Assembly: GCA_001799255.1 (NCBI GenBank)
Contig: MGTC01000042.1
Location: 1 to 45,401 of the forward strand
Direction of reading: 5' to 3'
Length of the DNA stretch: 45,401 nucleotides
From: Deltaproteobacteria bacterium RIFOXYD12_FULL_55_16
Lineage (GTDB): Bacteria; Desulfobacterota; Desulfobulbia; Desulfobulbales; Desulfurivibrionaceae
Shown here: one piece after another, positions 16,455 through 25,794 of the stretch
Layout: each line of letters begins with the position of its first letter
How positions within the stretch are numbered: the stretch's first letter is position 1
Notes under the pieces: model-generated
What the model was told of the DNA's origin: nothing
Database searches by the model: none
Seen by the model: the letters and a program-made list of their open reading frames with translations, nothing else
Translations under genes and position numbers: made by a program

Positions 16455-18266
16455 ATGAAAACAAATCAGACAGTTGTTCATTCCGTCAAGCGCTTGTGGC
16501 GGCATCTGGATAAGCACCGCAGGTATCAGTGCGGCCTGTTGCTCTTGTTGATGCTGATCAGCGCTGTCGCTGAGGTAATCAGTTTGGGTGCAGTGCTGCC
16601 ATTTTTAGGAGTTCTGGCAGCACCGGAGTTGGTTTATCGGCATTCCCTGGTAGCGGAGTTTGCTCCAGATTTGGGTATAACCAGCGCCGAGCAGTTACTC
16701 CTGCCTTTTACCATAATTTTTGTAATGGCGGCTCTGGTGTCTGGAGCCGTTCGTTTATTGCAGGTCTGGGCCAACACCCGTTTTGCGTATGCGGTTGGTC
16801 ATGATTTAAGCGTCGAGGTTTATCGTCGGACTCTTTATCAGCCATATCAGGTACATCTGGCTCGAAACAGCAGTGAAGTTATCAGCGGCGTGGATAAGGT
16901 CAACAGCGCGATTGTGGTATTAACAAATACGTTGTTGATCTGTGGGGCAAGCCTTATCGTCTTGTGTGTGATTCTGGCTCTGTTAGCGATAGATCCGTTT
17001 GCTGCCTCCATCGCCTTCCTGGGGTTTGGCGCCATTTATGGAGGGGTAACTTGGTGGTCGCGCCAGCATTTACTGCGTAACAGTCAGCGGATCGCTGGCG
17101 CGCAGATCAAACGGCTAAAGGCCCTGCAAGAAGGGCTGGGTGGAATTCGGGATGTCTTGCTTGGCGGCAAGCAGTCAGCATACAGCAATCTCTACCGGCG
17201 GGCAGACTGGGAGATGCGGAAAGCCGAGCGCAACAATCTCACCATTGATTATAGCCCCCGTTATATTGTAGAAGCGTTAGGGATGACGCTTATTGCTTTC
17301 CTCGCCTTTGGACTCGGGCGTCAGACCGGTGAAATGGCTGCGGCCTTGCCAACGCTGGGCGCCCTGGCCATGGGGGCACAACGCCTGTTGCCAAATCTGC
17401 AGCAAATCTATGCTGGTTGGGCGATAATAACCGGTAGACAGGCTTCTCTTCAAGATGTTCTGAAACTTCTCGATCAGCCTTTGCCGCAAGAAATGCTGCT
17501 ACCAGCGCCGTCTCCTCTCGCTTTTCGGAAAGAGATCCGTTTTGATTCGGTTCGGTTTAAATACAGCTCTGCTGGCCCGTTGATTATTGCTGGTCTTGAC
17601 CTTGTCATTCCACGCGGCGCTAGGGTTGGTTTTGTCGGCAGTACCGGCAGTGGCAAAAGCACCACCATTGATCTGTTCATGGGGTTGCTACAACCGACCG
17701 CCGGTCAGATTCTGATTGACAGCCAGCCATTGGCCGACGAAAAAATTCGCGCCTGGCAACGGATAATCGCTCATGTGCCGCAAAGTATTTTTCTGGCGGA
17801 TACCACTCTGGCGGAAAACATCGCCTTTGGGGTGCCGTTAAAGGATATCGATTTTGAACGGGTCAAAAAAGCGGCAGACAGTGCGCATATCGCCGAATTT
17901 ATTGAGAAGAATCCGCAAGGATATCATGCCTTGGTGGGCGAACGGGGCATCCGTTTGTCCGGCGGTCAACGCCAGCGGATTGGAATCGCCCGCGCTCTTT
18001 ATGATCAGGCGGAGATTATGGTTTTTGACGAAGCCACCAGTGCCCTTGATAACACCACCGAACAGGCGGTAATGGACGCTATTGAGAAACTGGGGCGGGA
18101 TTTAACTATTCTGATTATCGCGCATCGTCTTTCTACAGTGAAACGCTGTGATCTGATTGTTGAACTGGATCAGGGTAAAGTGGTGGCTCAGGGAACCTAC
18201 GAGCAATTGCTGGAGTGCAGTCCAACTTTTCATAAGATGGCATATATTCGGGACAGCAATTCGTAA
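16455..18266 (+). CDS. PglK-like ABC flippase (fused permease-ATPase)
   Basis: This 603-residue ABC half-transporter has an N-terminal transmembrane domain (about six helices, residues ~25-320). The nucleotide-binding domain shows Walker A GSTGSGKST, signature LSGGQRQRIGIARAL, Walker B IMVFDEATSALD and H-loop IAHRLSTV. The segment LGALAMGAQRLLPNLQQIYAGW just before the ATPase domain and AEVISLGAVLPFLGVL near the N-terminus resemble PglK-type transporters that flip lipid-linked oligosaccharides. At the head of a glycosyltransferase cluster with no Wzx flippase in the window, it is the likely exporter of the undecaprenyl-linked repeat unit. An MsbA-like lipid A flippase is the alternative. Confidence 0.87.
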   Translation: MKTNQTVVHSVKRLWRHLDKHRRYQCGLLLLLMLISAVAEVISLGAVLPFLGVLAAPELVYRHSLVAEFAPDLGITSAEQLLLPFTIIFVMAALVSGAVRLLQVWANTRFAYAVGHDLSVEVYRRTLYQPYQVHLARNSSEVISGVDKVNSAIVVLTNTLLICGASLIVLCVILALLAIDPFAASIAFLGFGAIYGGVTWWSRQHLLRNSQRIAGAQIKRLKALQEGLGGIRDVLLGGKQSAYSNLYRRADWEMRKAERNNLTIDYSPRYIVEALGMTLIAFLAFGLGRQTGEMAAALPTLGALAMGAQRLLPNLQQIYAGWAIITGRQASLQDVLKLLDQPLPQEMLLPAPSPLAFRKEIRFDSVRFKYSSAGPLIIAGLDLVIPRGARVGFVGSTGSGKSTTIDLFMGLLQPTAGQILIDSQPLADEKIRAWQRIIAHVPQSIFLADTTLAENIAFGVPLKDIDFERVKKAADSAHIAEFIEKNPQGYHALVGERGIRLSGGQRQRIGIARALYDQAEIMVFDEATSALDNTTEQAVMDAIEKLGRDLTILIIAHRLSTVKRCDLIVELDQGKVVAQGTYEQLLECSPTFHKMAYIRDSNS

Positions 18267-18280
18267 TTGTTTCTTGTCGT

Positions 18281-18308
18281 TTTGTAATCCGATGCAGATG
18301 GATATAAA
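18281..18308 (+). promoter_or_regulatory. Weak sigma-70-like promoter candidate before the GT2 gene
   Basis: TATAAA at 18303-18308 is a good -10 box; TTTGTA at 18281-18286, 16 bases upstream, is a poor -35. It lies in the 79-base gap where base composition switches from G+C-rich to A+T-rich, so the A+T bias alone could create the match. Confidence 0.25.
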
Positions 18309-18345
18309 TAGGGATTTTATCTAAGCGAGGTCAAGGAGTATTAAA

Positions 18346-19254
18346 TTGAAAATAGGTATTGTGATAGTAACATTCAATAATGCTGAGATGTTGTATTCAG
18401 TTATAAAAGCATTGCTAGTTCAGACGAGAAGGCATGATGAAATAATTATTATAGATAATGGGAGCATGGATAATACTCATGATATGGTCAAGGAATTTCA
18501 GGATATCCGATATGTTCATCTGGGTGAAAATACTGGTAGCGCTGGTGGCTTTCATGAAGGGATAAGACTCGCTATTGAAAATAACGACTTTGTTATGACC
18601 TTGGATGATGATATCGTACTGGAATCCAATACCCTTGAGATAATGGAAAAATATCTTGTTAAATTATCAGGTGAGAATCGGCTGGGGGCAATAAGGTGTT
18701 GGTTTGTGGGGCAGAATACGATTAATGATGTCAGGAGGATAAAGGACTTTGCCTGGAGAGGGACATTTATAAACAGAGAAGCTGTAATTGATATAGGTTT
18801 GCCTAAAAAAGAGTATTTTCTGTATGCTGAAGATGTTGAATATTCTTACAGACTCAGTAAAAAGGGCTGGGATATGTTCATTGTTCCTGAGTATTTCATG
18901 GTTGATAAAAGAAAAAAAGAAAAATTGAACATGACTGTGTTTGGGCGAGACAGATCATTATATAAAGATAAATTTAGATATTATTATGCTATTCGGAATC
19001 AGATAGATATGTATCTTAGGTATAAAATGTGGAGTAACTTGTTGGAATCTTTGATATATGGAGCAAAGATCATAGTTTTGTTGGGACTTACGCAAAGAGT
19101 AAAAAGTTTTGGTTTTATTAAAGCTATTATTGATGGGGTATGGGATGGATTAAGGGCAAGACTGGGAAAGAACCCTAAATACTTGCCTGATTTAAATACA
19201 GGAATTGAGACAGAGGCGGTTAAAGTTATTCGGACAGGCTGGTGGCTAAAATAG
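18346..19254 (+). CDS. GT2-family glycosyltransferase (rhamnosyl/galactofuranosyl type)
   Basis: This 302-residue GT-A fold enzyme has the N-terminal strand IGIVIVTFNNAEML, a nucleotide-sugar site IIIDNGSMD, and GENTGSAGGFHEGI. The metal-binding motif is LDDDI, and the acidic acceptor-side motif is FLYAEDVEYSYRL. This arrangement (LDDD, then an AEDVE-like motif) is seen in GlfT2- and rhamnosyltransferase-like GT2 enzymes. The start is TTG at 18346, seven bases after AAGGAG. Codon use is A+T-rich, unlike the upstream transporter. A C-terminal hydrophobic stretch may touch the membrane. The sugar transferred cannot be read from the sequence. Confidence 0.85.
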   Translation: MKIGIVIVTFNNAEMLYSVIKALLVQTRRHDEIIIIDNGSMDNTHDMVKEFQDIRYVHLGENTGSAGGFHEGIRLAIENNDFVMTLDDDIVLESNTLEIMEKYLVKLSGENRLGAIRCWFVGQNTINDVRRIKDFAWRGTFINREAVIDIGLPKKEYFLYAEDVEYSYRLSKKGWDMFIVPEYFMVDKRKKEKLNMTVFGRDRSLYKDKFRYYYAIRNQIDMYLRYKMWSNLLESLIYGAKIIVLLGLTQRVKSFGFIKAIIDGVWDGLRARLGKNPKYLPDLNTGIETEAVKVIRTGWWLK

Positions 19255-19335
19255 AAAGAGCTCTCTTTCATTAGCCAGATAGCGAGTCAGATTTCATCTC
19301 TTGAAATTTACTTACAAATTTTTTTGGAGAATTAT

Positions 19336-19860
19336 ATGCATGAAGTTTCCAAATTAAAATTGAACTTGGGGTCGGGTGGTTTACCGATGGAAGGGTATAT
19401 TAATGTTGATATGAATCCCAAAGCGCCTCAAGTTGATGTTGTCTATAATTTAGATGAGTACCCATGGCCCTTTGAGAGTAATAGCGTTGATGAAGTTGTT
19501 ATGGAACATTGTTTGGAACACCTGATAGATCATAACCGGGGCATGAAGGAGATCCATAGAATACTAAAGAAAGGTGGAATAGCCAAAATATCCGTCCCGC
19601 ATTTTACTTGGCAATATGCTTTTATAGACCCAACACATAAGCATTTTTTTGCATACCTGACTTTTTTTTATTACGCAAGAGATTGTGGCTATTTTGATTT
19701 TCAATTTTCATCTTGTAAAGTTCGCATAATTTTTGGGAAAACTCTGTCGGTTTGGAATTATCTACTTGAACCTTTGTTTAATTTAATTCCGAATGTTTAC
19801 GAACAGAGTCCTTTGAGAATCTTTCCTGCCATTCATGTTACAGCAAGGCTAATAAAATAA
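19336..19860 (+). CDS. Class I SAM-dependent methyltransferase (small)
   Basis: The protein begins with a methyltransferase motif I variant (LNLGSGGLPMEGYINVDM). VYNLDEYPWPFESNSVDEVVMEHCLEHL follows, and then the post-core segment IHRILKKGGIAKISVPHF. ATG 19336 follows GGAGA at five bases and is preferred over a TTG at 19324, giving 174 residues. This type is common in polysaccharide loci, where it may modify a sugar or the chain end. It is A+T-rich like its neighbours, and the acceptor is unknown. Confidence 0.75.
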   Translation: MHEVSKLKLNLGSGGLPMEGYINVDMNPKAPQVDVVYNLDEYPWPFESNSVDEVVMEHCLEHLIDHNRGMKEIHRILKKGGIAKISVPHFTWQYAFIDPTHKHFFAYLTFFYYARDCGYFDFQFSSCKVRIIFGKTLSVWNYLLEPLFNLIPNVYEQSPLRIFPAIHVTARLIK

Positions 19861-19897
19861 ATGTGATGGATGAGGTGGAAAGAGTCGAGGTGTTGTG

Positions 19898-20998
19898 ATG
19901 GCTGATCTGGGCGATATAAAGAAAATACTCATATTTACCGGAGGGGGAATTGGCGATATCGTTATGTCAATTCCGACGTTACGTTTATTTGGTGAGTGTT
20001 TCAAGGACAAAGAAATAGATATAGCAGTTTCTTCACGTGTGAAAGATGTCATTGAGGACATAGTTGACTGGCATGAGGTTATTGTCTGGGACAAGGGGTT
20101 GGTTAAAAAGACGATCACTCGGTCTTTAATGTCAAATTATGGGTTGTATCTGAATTTGCGAAAAAGAAAATATGATCTTCTTATCGATATAGAGGCAATC
20201 GAATCATGGCAGGCGGCTATTAAGCGATTTTTGTTTTATAAAGTGATTAGTCCAGGCAGGATAGCGGGTCGTGACACCGATGGGTATGGTTTTTTTTTGG
20301 ATTATAAAGTTGCTGATAGTTTATGTAGCGCTGAACATGAGGTGGATAGGAGGTTGTCCTTGGTGGCGGCCTTAGGTTGTCAAACGATATCTGTTGATTC
20401 AAGTATTAAGATTGATGAATGTCAGATGAGATATGCTGATAATCTTTTGAGAGAGAAAGGGATTGGGGAAAGTGATTTTGTTGTTGGTATTAATCCGAAT
20501 GCATTTAAACAGTCATGTCAATGGGGTGTAGAAAAATTCATTAGTTTGATAAAAAAAATCCTTGAAAAGTATAAGGCTAAGATTGTCGTTATTGGCAGTG
20601 AAGGCGATAGGGCTTTAGTAGAAAAGGTAATTAAAGAAGTAAACAGTGATGATTGTATTCCACTGACAGGCCTGGGATTAATGCAATTAAGCGCAGTAAT
20701 TTCAAAGTTTCATATTTTTATAACCAATGATACCGGCCCGATGCATCTTGCTGCAGCAGTCAAAACGCCAGTAGTGGCAATTATTGGGATAGCTCCTAAG
20801 CGGTACGCACCATATATTGCCGAAGATCGCAAAAGAGTTCTATGCGTTGATAATCTGCTTTGTCGACCGTGCAGTAAAGTCTATTGCAAGAAGAAATTGT
20901 GCCTTGATTCTATTACAGTTGATATGGTGTGGGAAAGTTTTATGTCATTGGCGTATAATTTGAAAAATATTATATATGACAGGGCAGGTGGAGCATGA
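19898..20998 (+). CDS. GT9-family (heptosyltransferase-like) glycosyltransferase
   Basis: This 366-residue GT-B enzyme has the GT9 N-terminal motif KKILIFTGGGIGDIVMSIPTL, an inner segment INPNAFKQSCQWGVEKF, and the donor-binding motif FITNDTGPMHLAAAV. These match the ADP-heptose:LPS heptosyltransferase family, but in surface-glycan clusters GT9 proteins can use other donors. A GTG at 19895 lies just upstream; ATG 19898 is seven bases after GAGG and is preferred. A C-terminal Cys-rich stretch (CVDNLLCRPCSKVYCKKKLC) resembles those seen in several GT9 members. It overlaps the next gene by four bases. Confidence 0.85.
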   Translation: MADLGDIKKILIFTGGGIGDIVMSIPTLRLFGECFKDKEIDIAVSSRVKDVIEDIVDWHEVIVWDKGLVKKTITRSLMSNYGLYLNLRKRKYDLLIDIEAIESWQAAIKRFLFYKVISPGRIAGRDTDGYGFFLDYKVADSLCSAEHEVDRRLSLVAALGCQTISVDSSIKIDECQMRYADNLLREKGIGESDFVVGINPNAFKQSCQWGVEKFISLIKKILEKYKAKIVVIGSEGDRALVEKVIKEVNSDDCIPLTGLGLMQLSAVISKFHIFITNDTGPMHLAAAVKTPVVAIIGIAPKRYAPYIAEDRKRVLCVDNLLCRPCSKVYCKKKLCLDSITVDMVWESFMSLAYNLKNIIYDRAGGA

Positions 20999-21579
20999 AT
21001 ATAGGTTTCTTTGAAAGGGGTTACTTGCCTATTAAAGTTGTTAGATTGGCAGCAGATATTCTTACAGATTACGGCGGAAAGCTTGCGGATATTGCCTGTG
21101 GAAAAGGTGTTCTTCTGAAAGAGGTTGAGCACCATGGCAATAAGAGTGTCATCGGTATTGATCTTGCTCCTGATCAATTGGCTATCTCAAAGGCAAACGG
21201 GATGACGGTTGTAAGAGGCAGTATATTTGAGATGCCGTTTAAAGACGGCAAGTTTGATATTTCTGTATGCTTTAATACCTTATATAACTTTCTATCATTA
21301 AGTACACTTGAGCCAGTTTTTAGAGAGATGGCAAGAATTATAAGAATGGATGGGAAGATTGTTATTGATATAAGAAATAATAGGAATATTCTCCTAAATA
21401 TAAAATACTGGCTTCACATGAAAAGAGGGAAACACCCTACTATTTCCCATTCATTGGAAGAAATAAATGCACTGATGGAGCAGAATGGATGCAGTCTTGC
21501 TCAGAAGAAAGCGGTAGGTTTTAATAACCCGTATATAGCGTGGGGTTATATTCTAATTTACGAAAAAAAAGCGAGATAA
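20995..21579 (+). CDS. Class I SAM-dependent methyltransferase (type 11)
   Basis: This 194-residue enzyme has motif I in LADIACGKGVLLKEVE, the acidic loop VIGIDLAPDQLAIS, and FDISVCFNTLYNFLS as the later core strand. It overlaps the GT9 gene by four bases (ATGA), so the two are coupled. Small type-11 methyltransferases in glycan loci usually O- or N-methylate a sugar; the target here is unknown. It ends two bases before the likely GTG start of the aminotransferase. Confidence 0.8.
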   Translation: MNIGFFERGYLPIKVVRLAADILTDYGGKLADIACGKGVLLKEVEHHGNKSVIGIDLAPDQLAISKANGMTVVRGSIFEMPFKDGKFDISVCFNTLYNFLSLSTLEPVFREMARIIRMDGKIVIDIRNNRNILLNIKYWLHMKRGKHPTISHSLEEINALMEQNGCSLAQKKAVGFNNPYIAWGYILIYEKKAR

Positions 21580-21581
21580 GC

Positions 21582-22727
21582 GTGATACCTTCAGCCGGCA
21601 CACCAATAAAAATTAAAGATATAATTAAGGCAGTTATCTTTTCTTGTGATTTTGAAGATGAGATTAAGAGGATGCTCGGTGTTAATTATGCCTTTGCTGT
21701 TAATTCCGGCACAACCGCATTTTATATTATACTTTCTGTATTAAAAAAGTTGTCAGATAAGAGAGAGGTCATCCTTCCAGCATACACTGCCCCCTCTCTT
21801 CTCCTGCCGATAAAAAAAGCAGGGCTTGAATACAGGCTGGTTGATGTTTCTCTTGATACCTTTAATATGGACACGGAAAAGTTAGCGGAGGTAATATCTG
21901 ATAATACGCTGGCTGTCCTTTTTATCCATATGTTTGGCATACCTGTAGAAATGGAAAAATCGAAAAATATAAAAGGTGTCTTTAGGATAGAGGATGCTGC
22001 GTCATCTTTTGGTACAAGAAGGGGAAAACAATTTACGGGTACATTTTGCGATATTGGTTTTGTGAGTTTCAATAGGGGCAAAAATCTTTCAACTGTTTCA
22101 GGCGGTGTTATTGTCACGGATAATCTTCAATTTGCAGATGCTGTTAAAAGAAGAATGGCAGATTTGTCGCGCCCTTCTCCCTTTGCAAGGGTGAAAATAT
22201 TTTTAAAGGCATTAGGGCTATCTCTTGCCGTAAGACCTTGGTTTTACAGTATTTTTAGGCATATAGTTTCCGGCTTCAAATACACTTCGCTCCATGAGGA
22301 TTTTGATAGTTATCACTATACTAAGTTTCAGGGATCACTTGGATGCTTATTGCAGGAGAGATCTGAAACAATATTTCTTGACCGAGAAGCCAAAGGGAAC
22401 CTGCTTTACAACGGGCTTAAAAATATTAAAGGGATAAGATTACCATGTCTCCCGGATGACTGGAGGATTGTGTTTAACCAGTTTCCATTTCTTGTGGAAG
22501 ATGCCAAGAAAAGAATGAAGGTTTTGGATGCAATAATTAAAGCGGGTGTTGAGGCAACCATGCTTTATGATAAGCCAATACATAAGATATATGATGAGCC
22601 TCACAAGGATTACCCCAATGCGGAATATATGGCAGATAGACTTATCTTAATTCCGGTCCATCATTATGTGACGGAAAGAAGTCTTTATAAATTGCTTGAG
22701 GCTATCGAAACAGAGATCAAAAAATAG
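21582..22727 (+). CDS. DegT/DnrJ/EryC1/StrS-family PLP aminotransferase (divergent)
   Basis: The N-terminal part IPSAGTPIKIKDI, the FAVNSGTTAFYIILSVL phosphate-binding segment, and VILPAYTAPSLLLPIKKAG identify the sugar aminotransferase family. The PLP lysine is probably the K in SFNRGKNLSTVSGG. The usual GEGG stretch after that lysine is missing, so the protein is divergent. The frame is open from 21540, but GTG 21582 gives a normal VIPSAG N-terminus and avoids overlap with the methyltransferase (381 residues). It would install an amino group on a nucleotide-linked keto sugar. Ordinary A+T-rich coding of this block is seen. Confidence 0.78.
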   Translation: MIPSAGTPIKIKDIIKAVIFSCDFEDEIKRMLGVNYAFAVNSGTTAFYIILSVLKKLSDKREVILPAYTAPSLLLPIKKAGLEYRLVDVSLDTFNMDTEKLAEVISDNTLAVLFIHMFGIPVEMEKSKNIKGVFRIEDAASSFGTRRGKQFTGTFCDIGFVSFNRGKNLSTVSGGVIVTDNLQFADAVKRRMADLSRPSPFARVKIFLKALGLSLAVRPWFYSIFRHIVSGFKYTSLHEDFDSYHYTKFQGSLGCLLQERSETIFLDREAKGNLLYNGLKNIKGIRLPCLPDDWRIVFNQFPFLVEDAKKRMKVLDAIIKAGVEATMLYDKPIHKIYDEPHKDYPNAEYMADRLILIPVHHYVTERSLYKLLEAIETEIKK

Positions 22728-22798
22728 ATACAAAGAATTGCGGTCAACCTACCACTCCCTTTTTTGATTTTCCCCGCAATCAATAGAGAGGTTAATTT

Positions 22799-23578
22799 GT
22801 GAGTATAGAAAGACTTCATACAGGTACCCCGGAGTGGATTAGGTATTTCGGTAATCATATTGTTCGGTATCAATTTGCAGTAGATCAAGTAAAAGCAAGA
22901 TTAGTAGAAAACATCCTAGATATTGCTTGCGGTGTGGGTTACGGGAGTCATTACTTGGCTGATAGTCTGCCAAATTCCTTGGTAAAGGGTGTTGATATCA
23001 GTTCCGCTGCCATCGAGGAAGCTAATAGAGTTTATGGCCACGGCAGAATTTCATTTAATTTGGCTGATGCTATTAACCTGCCTGCCCATATTACAAAAGT
23101 TAAATATGACTTGATTGTTAGTCTTGAGACCTTGGAGCATCTTAATTCCCAGGAACTATTCTTGAAAAACATTTGTACGATGTTAAAGCCAGGGGGGGTG
23201 TTTATTGTCAGCACCCCAAATGTTGATATTACAGGGCATTACGAAAAAGGTTCGCAGAAATTTCATACAAAAGAATATACCTTTGAAGAATTCAAGTCAG
23301 CTCTTTCGGACGCGGGTTTTAATTCTTGTGTTTTATATGGGCAATATTATTCGGCGGAGGGTCTGTTGCGTAACGAAATACGTGAGGAACTAAATTTATT
23401 GAAGGCCACTCCTTTAGTTCGGCTTAGTTTTTTGTTGGAGAAATGGTTAAGAAAAAGGAACTATTTGCCAGTAATGCCAGAAAAGGAATCGGATTTCGAA
23501 ATAAAAGAAATTGGCAACAATTTCTCCGGCAAGAATTCTCCATTTGTTTTTATCTCCGTTTGTCAGGCGTCACTTTAA
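22799..23578 (+). CDS. Class I SAM-dependent methyltransferase
   Basis: This 259-residue enzyme has motif I in ILDIACGVGYGSHYLAD, then KGVDISSAAIEEANRVYG, YDLIVSLETLEHL and MLKPGGVFIVSTPNVD, a typical type-11/12 core. A C-terminal extension of about 90 residues may form a lid. The start is GTG at 22799, seven bases after GAGAGG. It is the third methyltransferase in this glycan block, implying a heavily methylated polymer or methylated chain end. The 71-base gap before it has a weak ATTGCGG/CCGCAAT inverted repeat and no gene. Confidence 0.8.
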   Translation: MSIERLHTGTPEWIRYFGNHIVRYQFAVDQVKARLVENILDIACGVGYGSHYLADSLPNSLVKGVDISSAAIEEANRVYGHGRISFNLADAINLPAHITKVKYDLIVSLETLEHLNSQELFLKNICTMLKPGGVFIVSTPNVDITGHYEKGSQKFHTKEYTFEEFKSALSDAGFNSCVLYGQYYSAEGLLRNEIREELNLLKATPLVRLSFLLEKWLRKRNYLPVMPEKESDFEIKEIGNNFSGKNSPFVFISVCQASL

Positions 23579-23799
23579 GCAGGTAAAGCGGGCGTTCAAG
23601 TTTTAATGATAAAACTCCTGATGAGGCATATTGGTAAAAACTCCAGTCTGGGTACCCCGGGCCAGCCATCAAAATGGCGGCTTAACCTCAAAGTTTATCC
23701 ACCTTATTTTTGCCGCTTACCTGTCCGAATAACCGTGATCACTTCTGTTACACCTCTTTTATGCGGCAAAGGCTGATATTGTGGGGGTTTATACAATCC

Positions 23800-25761
23800 A
23801 TGCGTCCGTTAAAATTTAGATATGATATTCAGGCCCTTCGAGGTTTTGCTGTCCTTGGTATTCTATTTTATCACGCAAAGCTTCCTCTTTTTTCTGCTGG
23901 TTTCCTTGGTGTTGATGTTTTTTTTGTGATTTCGGGATTTTTGATTACTAGTCTTATTCGTGAGAGAATAGAGCAAGATAGTTTCAGCTTTATTGAATTC
24001 TATTTTCGTCGTGCCAAACGGTTATTGCCCGCAGCGTATGTCACTTTACTGATTACGGCATTGCTGGCCCCGGTTTTTCTGGCAAGTAGTGAAATGAATG
24101 ATTTTCGAGCCCAGATGTGCGGGGCTGTGACATTTATGTCAAATGTCGTCTTCTGGCGTCAATCAGGTTATTTTGAAGGTGTTGCAGAATTAAAACCTCT
24201 TTTGCATACCTGGTCTCTGGCAATCGAAGAACAATATTATTTTGTTTTGCCAGCATTGATGTTTTTTACTCCTCGGCGACGCTGGTTTCATATCGCAATT
24301 TTGGGTTTTATAGGGAGTTTTGCTCTATGCATATTTATGGTCCAATGGAAAGCTGATGTCTCTTTCTATCTTTTGCCCACACGATGGTGGGGGTTTGCCA
24401 TTGGCTCCATTGGTGCATTAATTCCAACTAGTGAACGTCTCGATCGAGTATTGCAAGGGGCTTTTTGGCCGGCTTTATTGGCTTTATTAGTGTTGCCGAC
24501 AGTAAAAATATCAAATCCCCATCCTGGTCTGAGTGCATTATTGATTTGCATCGCTACCTTATTGATTATTTTACGCAAGCATCCTTTTCTTTTTCACACA
24601 TCTGCATTGCGCGGTGTCGTGAAAACTGGTGATATTTCTTATTCGCTATATCTGGTGCATTGGCCACTTTTCGCGTTTCTGAATAATTCCTGGCTGGGTA
24701 ATAATACCAGTCCACCATTCCTAATTCGCATGGGAATAATGTTCCTTTCTTTTATTTTGGCATGGATACTGAATCGTTGCATTGAAGAGCCATTCCGCAA
24801 ACCAGAAATTAAGTTGACTCGAAAACTGCTGGCACTTACTGTTGCTTCATCTCTTTTTCTATTTTTGTTACCTATAGGCATCATTAAAGCAGTGCAACCA
24901 GAGAAGAATTATGCGCATCTTCGCAGAGCCAATCTAGGATTTGGCCGAGAATGCGTAAGCGGTGATAGTTTTATACCAATACCAGAGTGCCGGAACTCTG
25001 ATCAGCCTGAGATATTAGTATGGGGGGATTCCTTTGCAATGCATCTGGTGCCTGGCCTTATTATTGCGGAAGAAGATGAGGGGCCAACAATTATTCAGGC
25101 TACTCGGTCAGTCTGTGGGCCATTATTAGGTGTTGCTCCCACTAATGTTAAGTACAATCAAGAATGGGCGAAGAAGTGCCTCGAATTCAACGAATCGGTC
25201 GTATCATATTTGGCTGAGGCAAATTCGGTTAAAACCGTGGTGATATCAAGTCCTTTTCGGCCTTACTTGTCTAAACATCATTGGAGTCAGGATTGGAGTC
25301 TGCTTAAGAAGAATCATAGCGATGATGGTTTTTATTTGGTGGAACCAAGTTTAACAGAGGCCATTGCCGGAACCAAAAAAACTGTCGACGCAGTCCGATC
25401 TCTTGGGAAAAGAGTCGTGGTTGTTGCGCCCCCCCCCTCTAGCGATTTTGATATTGGTAGATGCCTGGAACGACTTGAAAGAGGGTTGCCAATCCTGGGT
25501 GCTGCAAACGAATGTCAAATCGATGTGAAATCCTGGAAGAAAACGAACAGCGCTGTGCTAGAGTTTTTGGCTGTTCTGTCCGAACAAGCAAATGTAGAAG
25601 TTATTAATTTTAGTGATTTTCTTTGTGATTCGATAAGTTGTAAAACACAAAATGAAAATATTTTTATCTACCGAGATGCTGAACATTTATCGTATGATGG
25701 TTCATCTTATTTGGCAGATAAAATTAGGTTGACATCGCAGATTCAAAAGTTGGCGAAGTGA
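23800..25761 (+). CDS. Acyltransferase-3 / SGNH O-acyltransferase (OafB-like)
   Basis: The N-terminal half (residues ~1-370) is an integral membrane acyltransferase-3 domain with YDIQALRGFAVLGILFYHA, then VDVFFVISGFLITSLI and EEQYYFVLPALMFF, and about ten membrane segments. The C-terminal half is a periplasmic SGNH hydrolase-like domain with the GDS block (EILVWGDSFAMHL) and the catalytic DxxH (DAEHLSYDGSSYL). Such fusions O-acetylate surface polysaccharides. The frame opens at 23710, but ATG 23800 gives a normal N-terminus (653 residues). A run of nine C residues at 25429-25437 lies inside the SGNH domain. The 221-base gap upstream of 23800 holds no gene. Confidence 0.88.
   Translation: MRPLKFRYDIQALRGFAVLGILFYHAKLPLFSAGFLGVDVFFVISGFLITSLIRERIEQDSFSFIEFYFRRAKRLLPAAYVTLLITALLAPVFLASSEMNDFRAQMCGAVTFMSNVVFWRQSGYFEGVAELKPLLHTWSLAIEEQYYFVLPALMFFTPRRRWFHIAILGFIGSFALCIFMVQWKADVSFYLLPTRWWGFAIGSIGALIPTSERLDRVLQGAFWPALLALLVLPTVKISNPHPGLSALLICIATLLIILRKHPFLFHTSALRGVVKTGDISYSLYLVHWPLFAFLNNSWLGNNTSPPFLIRMGIMFLSFILAWILNRCIEEPFRKPEIKLTRKLLALTVASSLFLFLLPIGIIKAVQPEKNYAHLRRANLGFGRECVSGDSFIPIPECRNSDQPEILVWGDSFAMHLVPGLIIAEEDEGPTIIQATRSVCGPLLGVAPTNVKYNQEWAKKCLEFNESVVSYLAEANSVKTVVISSPFRPYLSKHHWSQDWSLLKKNHSDDGFYLVEPSLTEAIAGTKKTVDAVRSLGKRVVVVAPPPSSDFDIGRCLERLERGLPILGAANECQIDVKSWKKTNSAVLEFLAVLSEQANVEVINFSDFLCDSISCKTQNENIFIYRDAEHLSYDGSSYLADKIRLTSQIQKLAK
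25429..25437 (+). repeat. C9 homopolymer inside the acyltransferase gene
   Basis: Nine consecutive C residues encode Pro-Pro-Pro in the SGNH domain of the acyltransferase. A one-base slip would truncate that domain. Homopolymeric C/G tracts in O-acetyltransferase genes are a known basis of phase variation in other bacteria; here it is only a candidate. Confidence 0.6.
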
Positions 25762-25794
25762 ATGGCCGAAAAAACAGTGAAGGGAGAGAATTAA

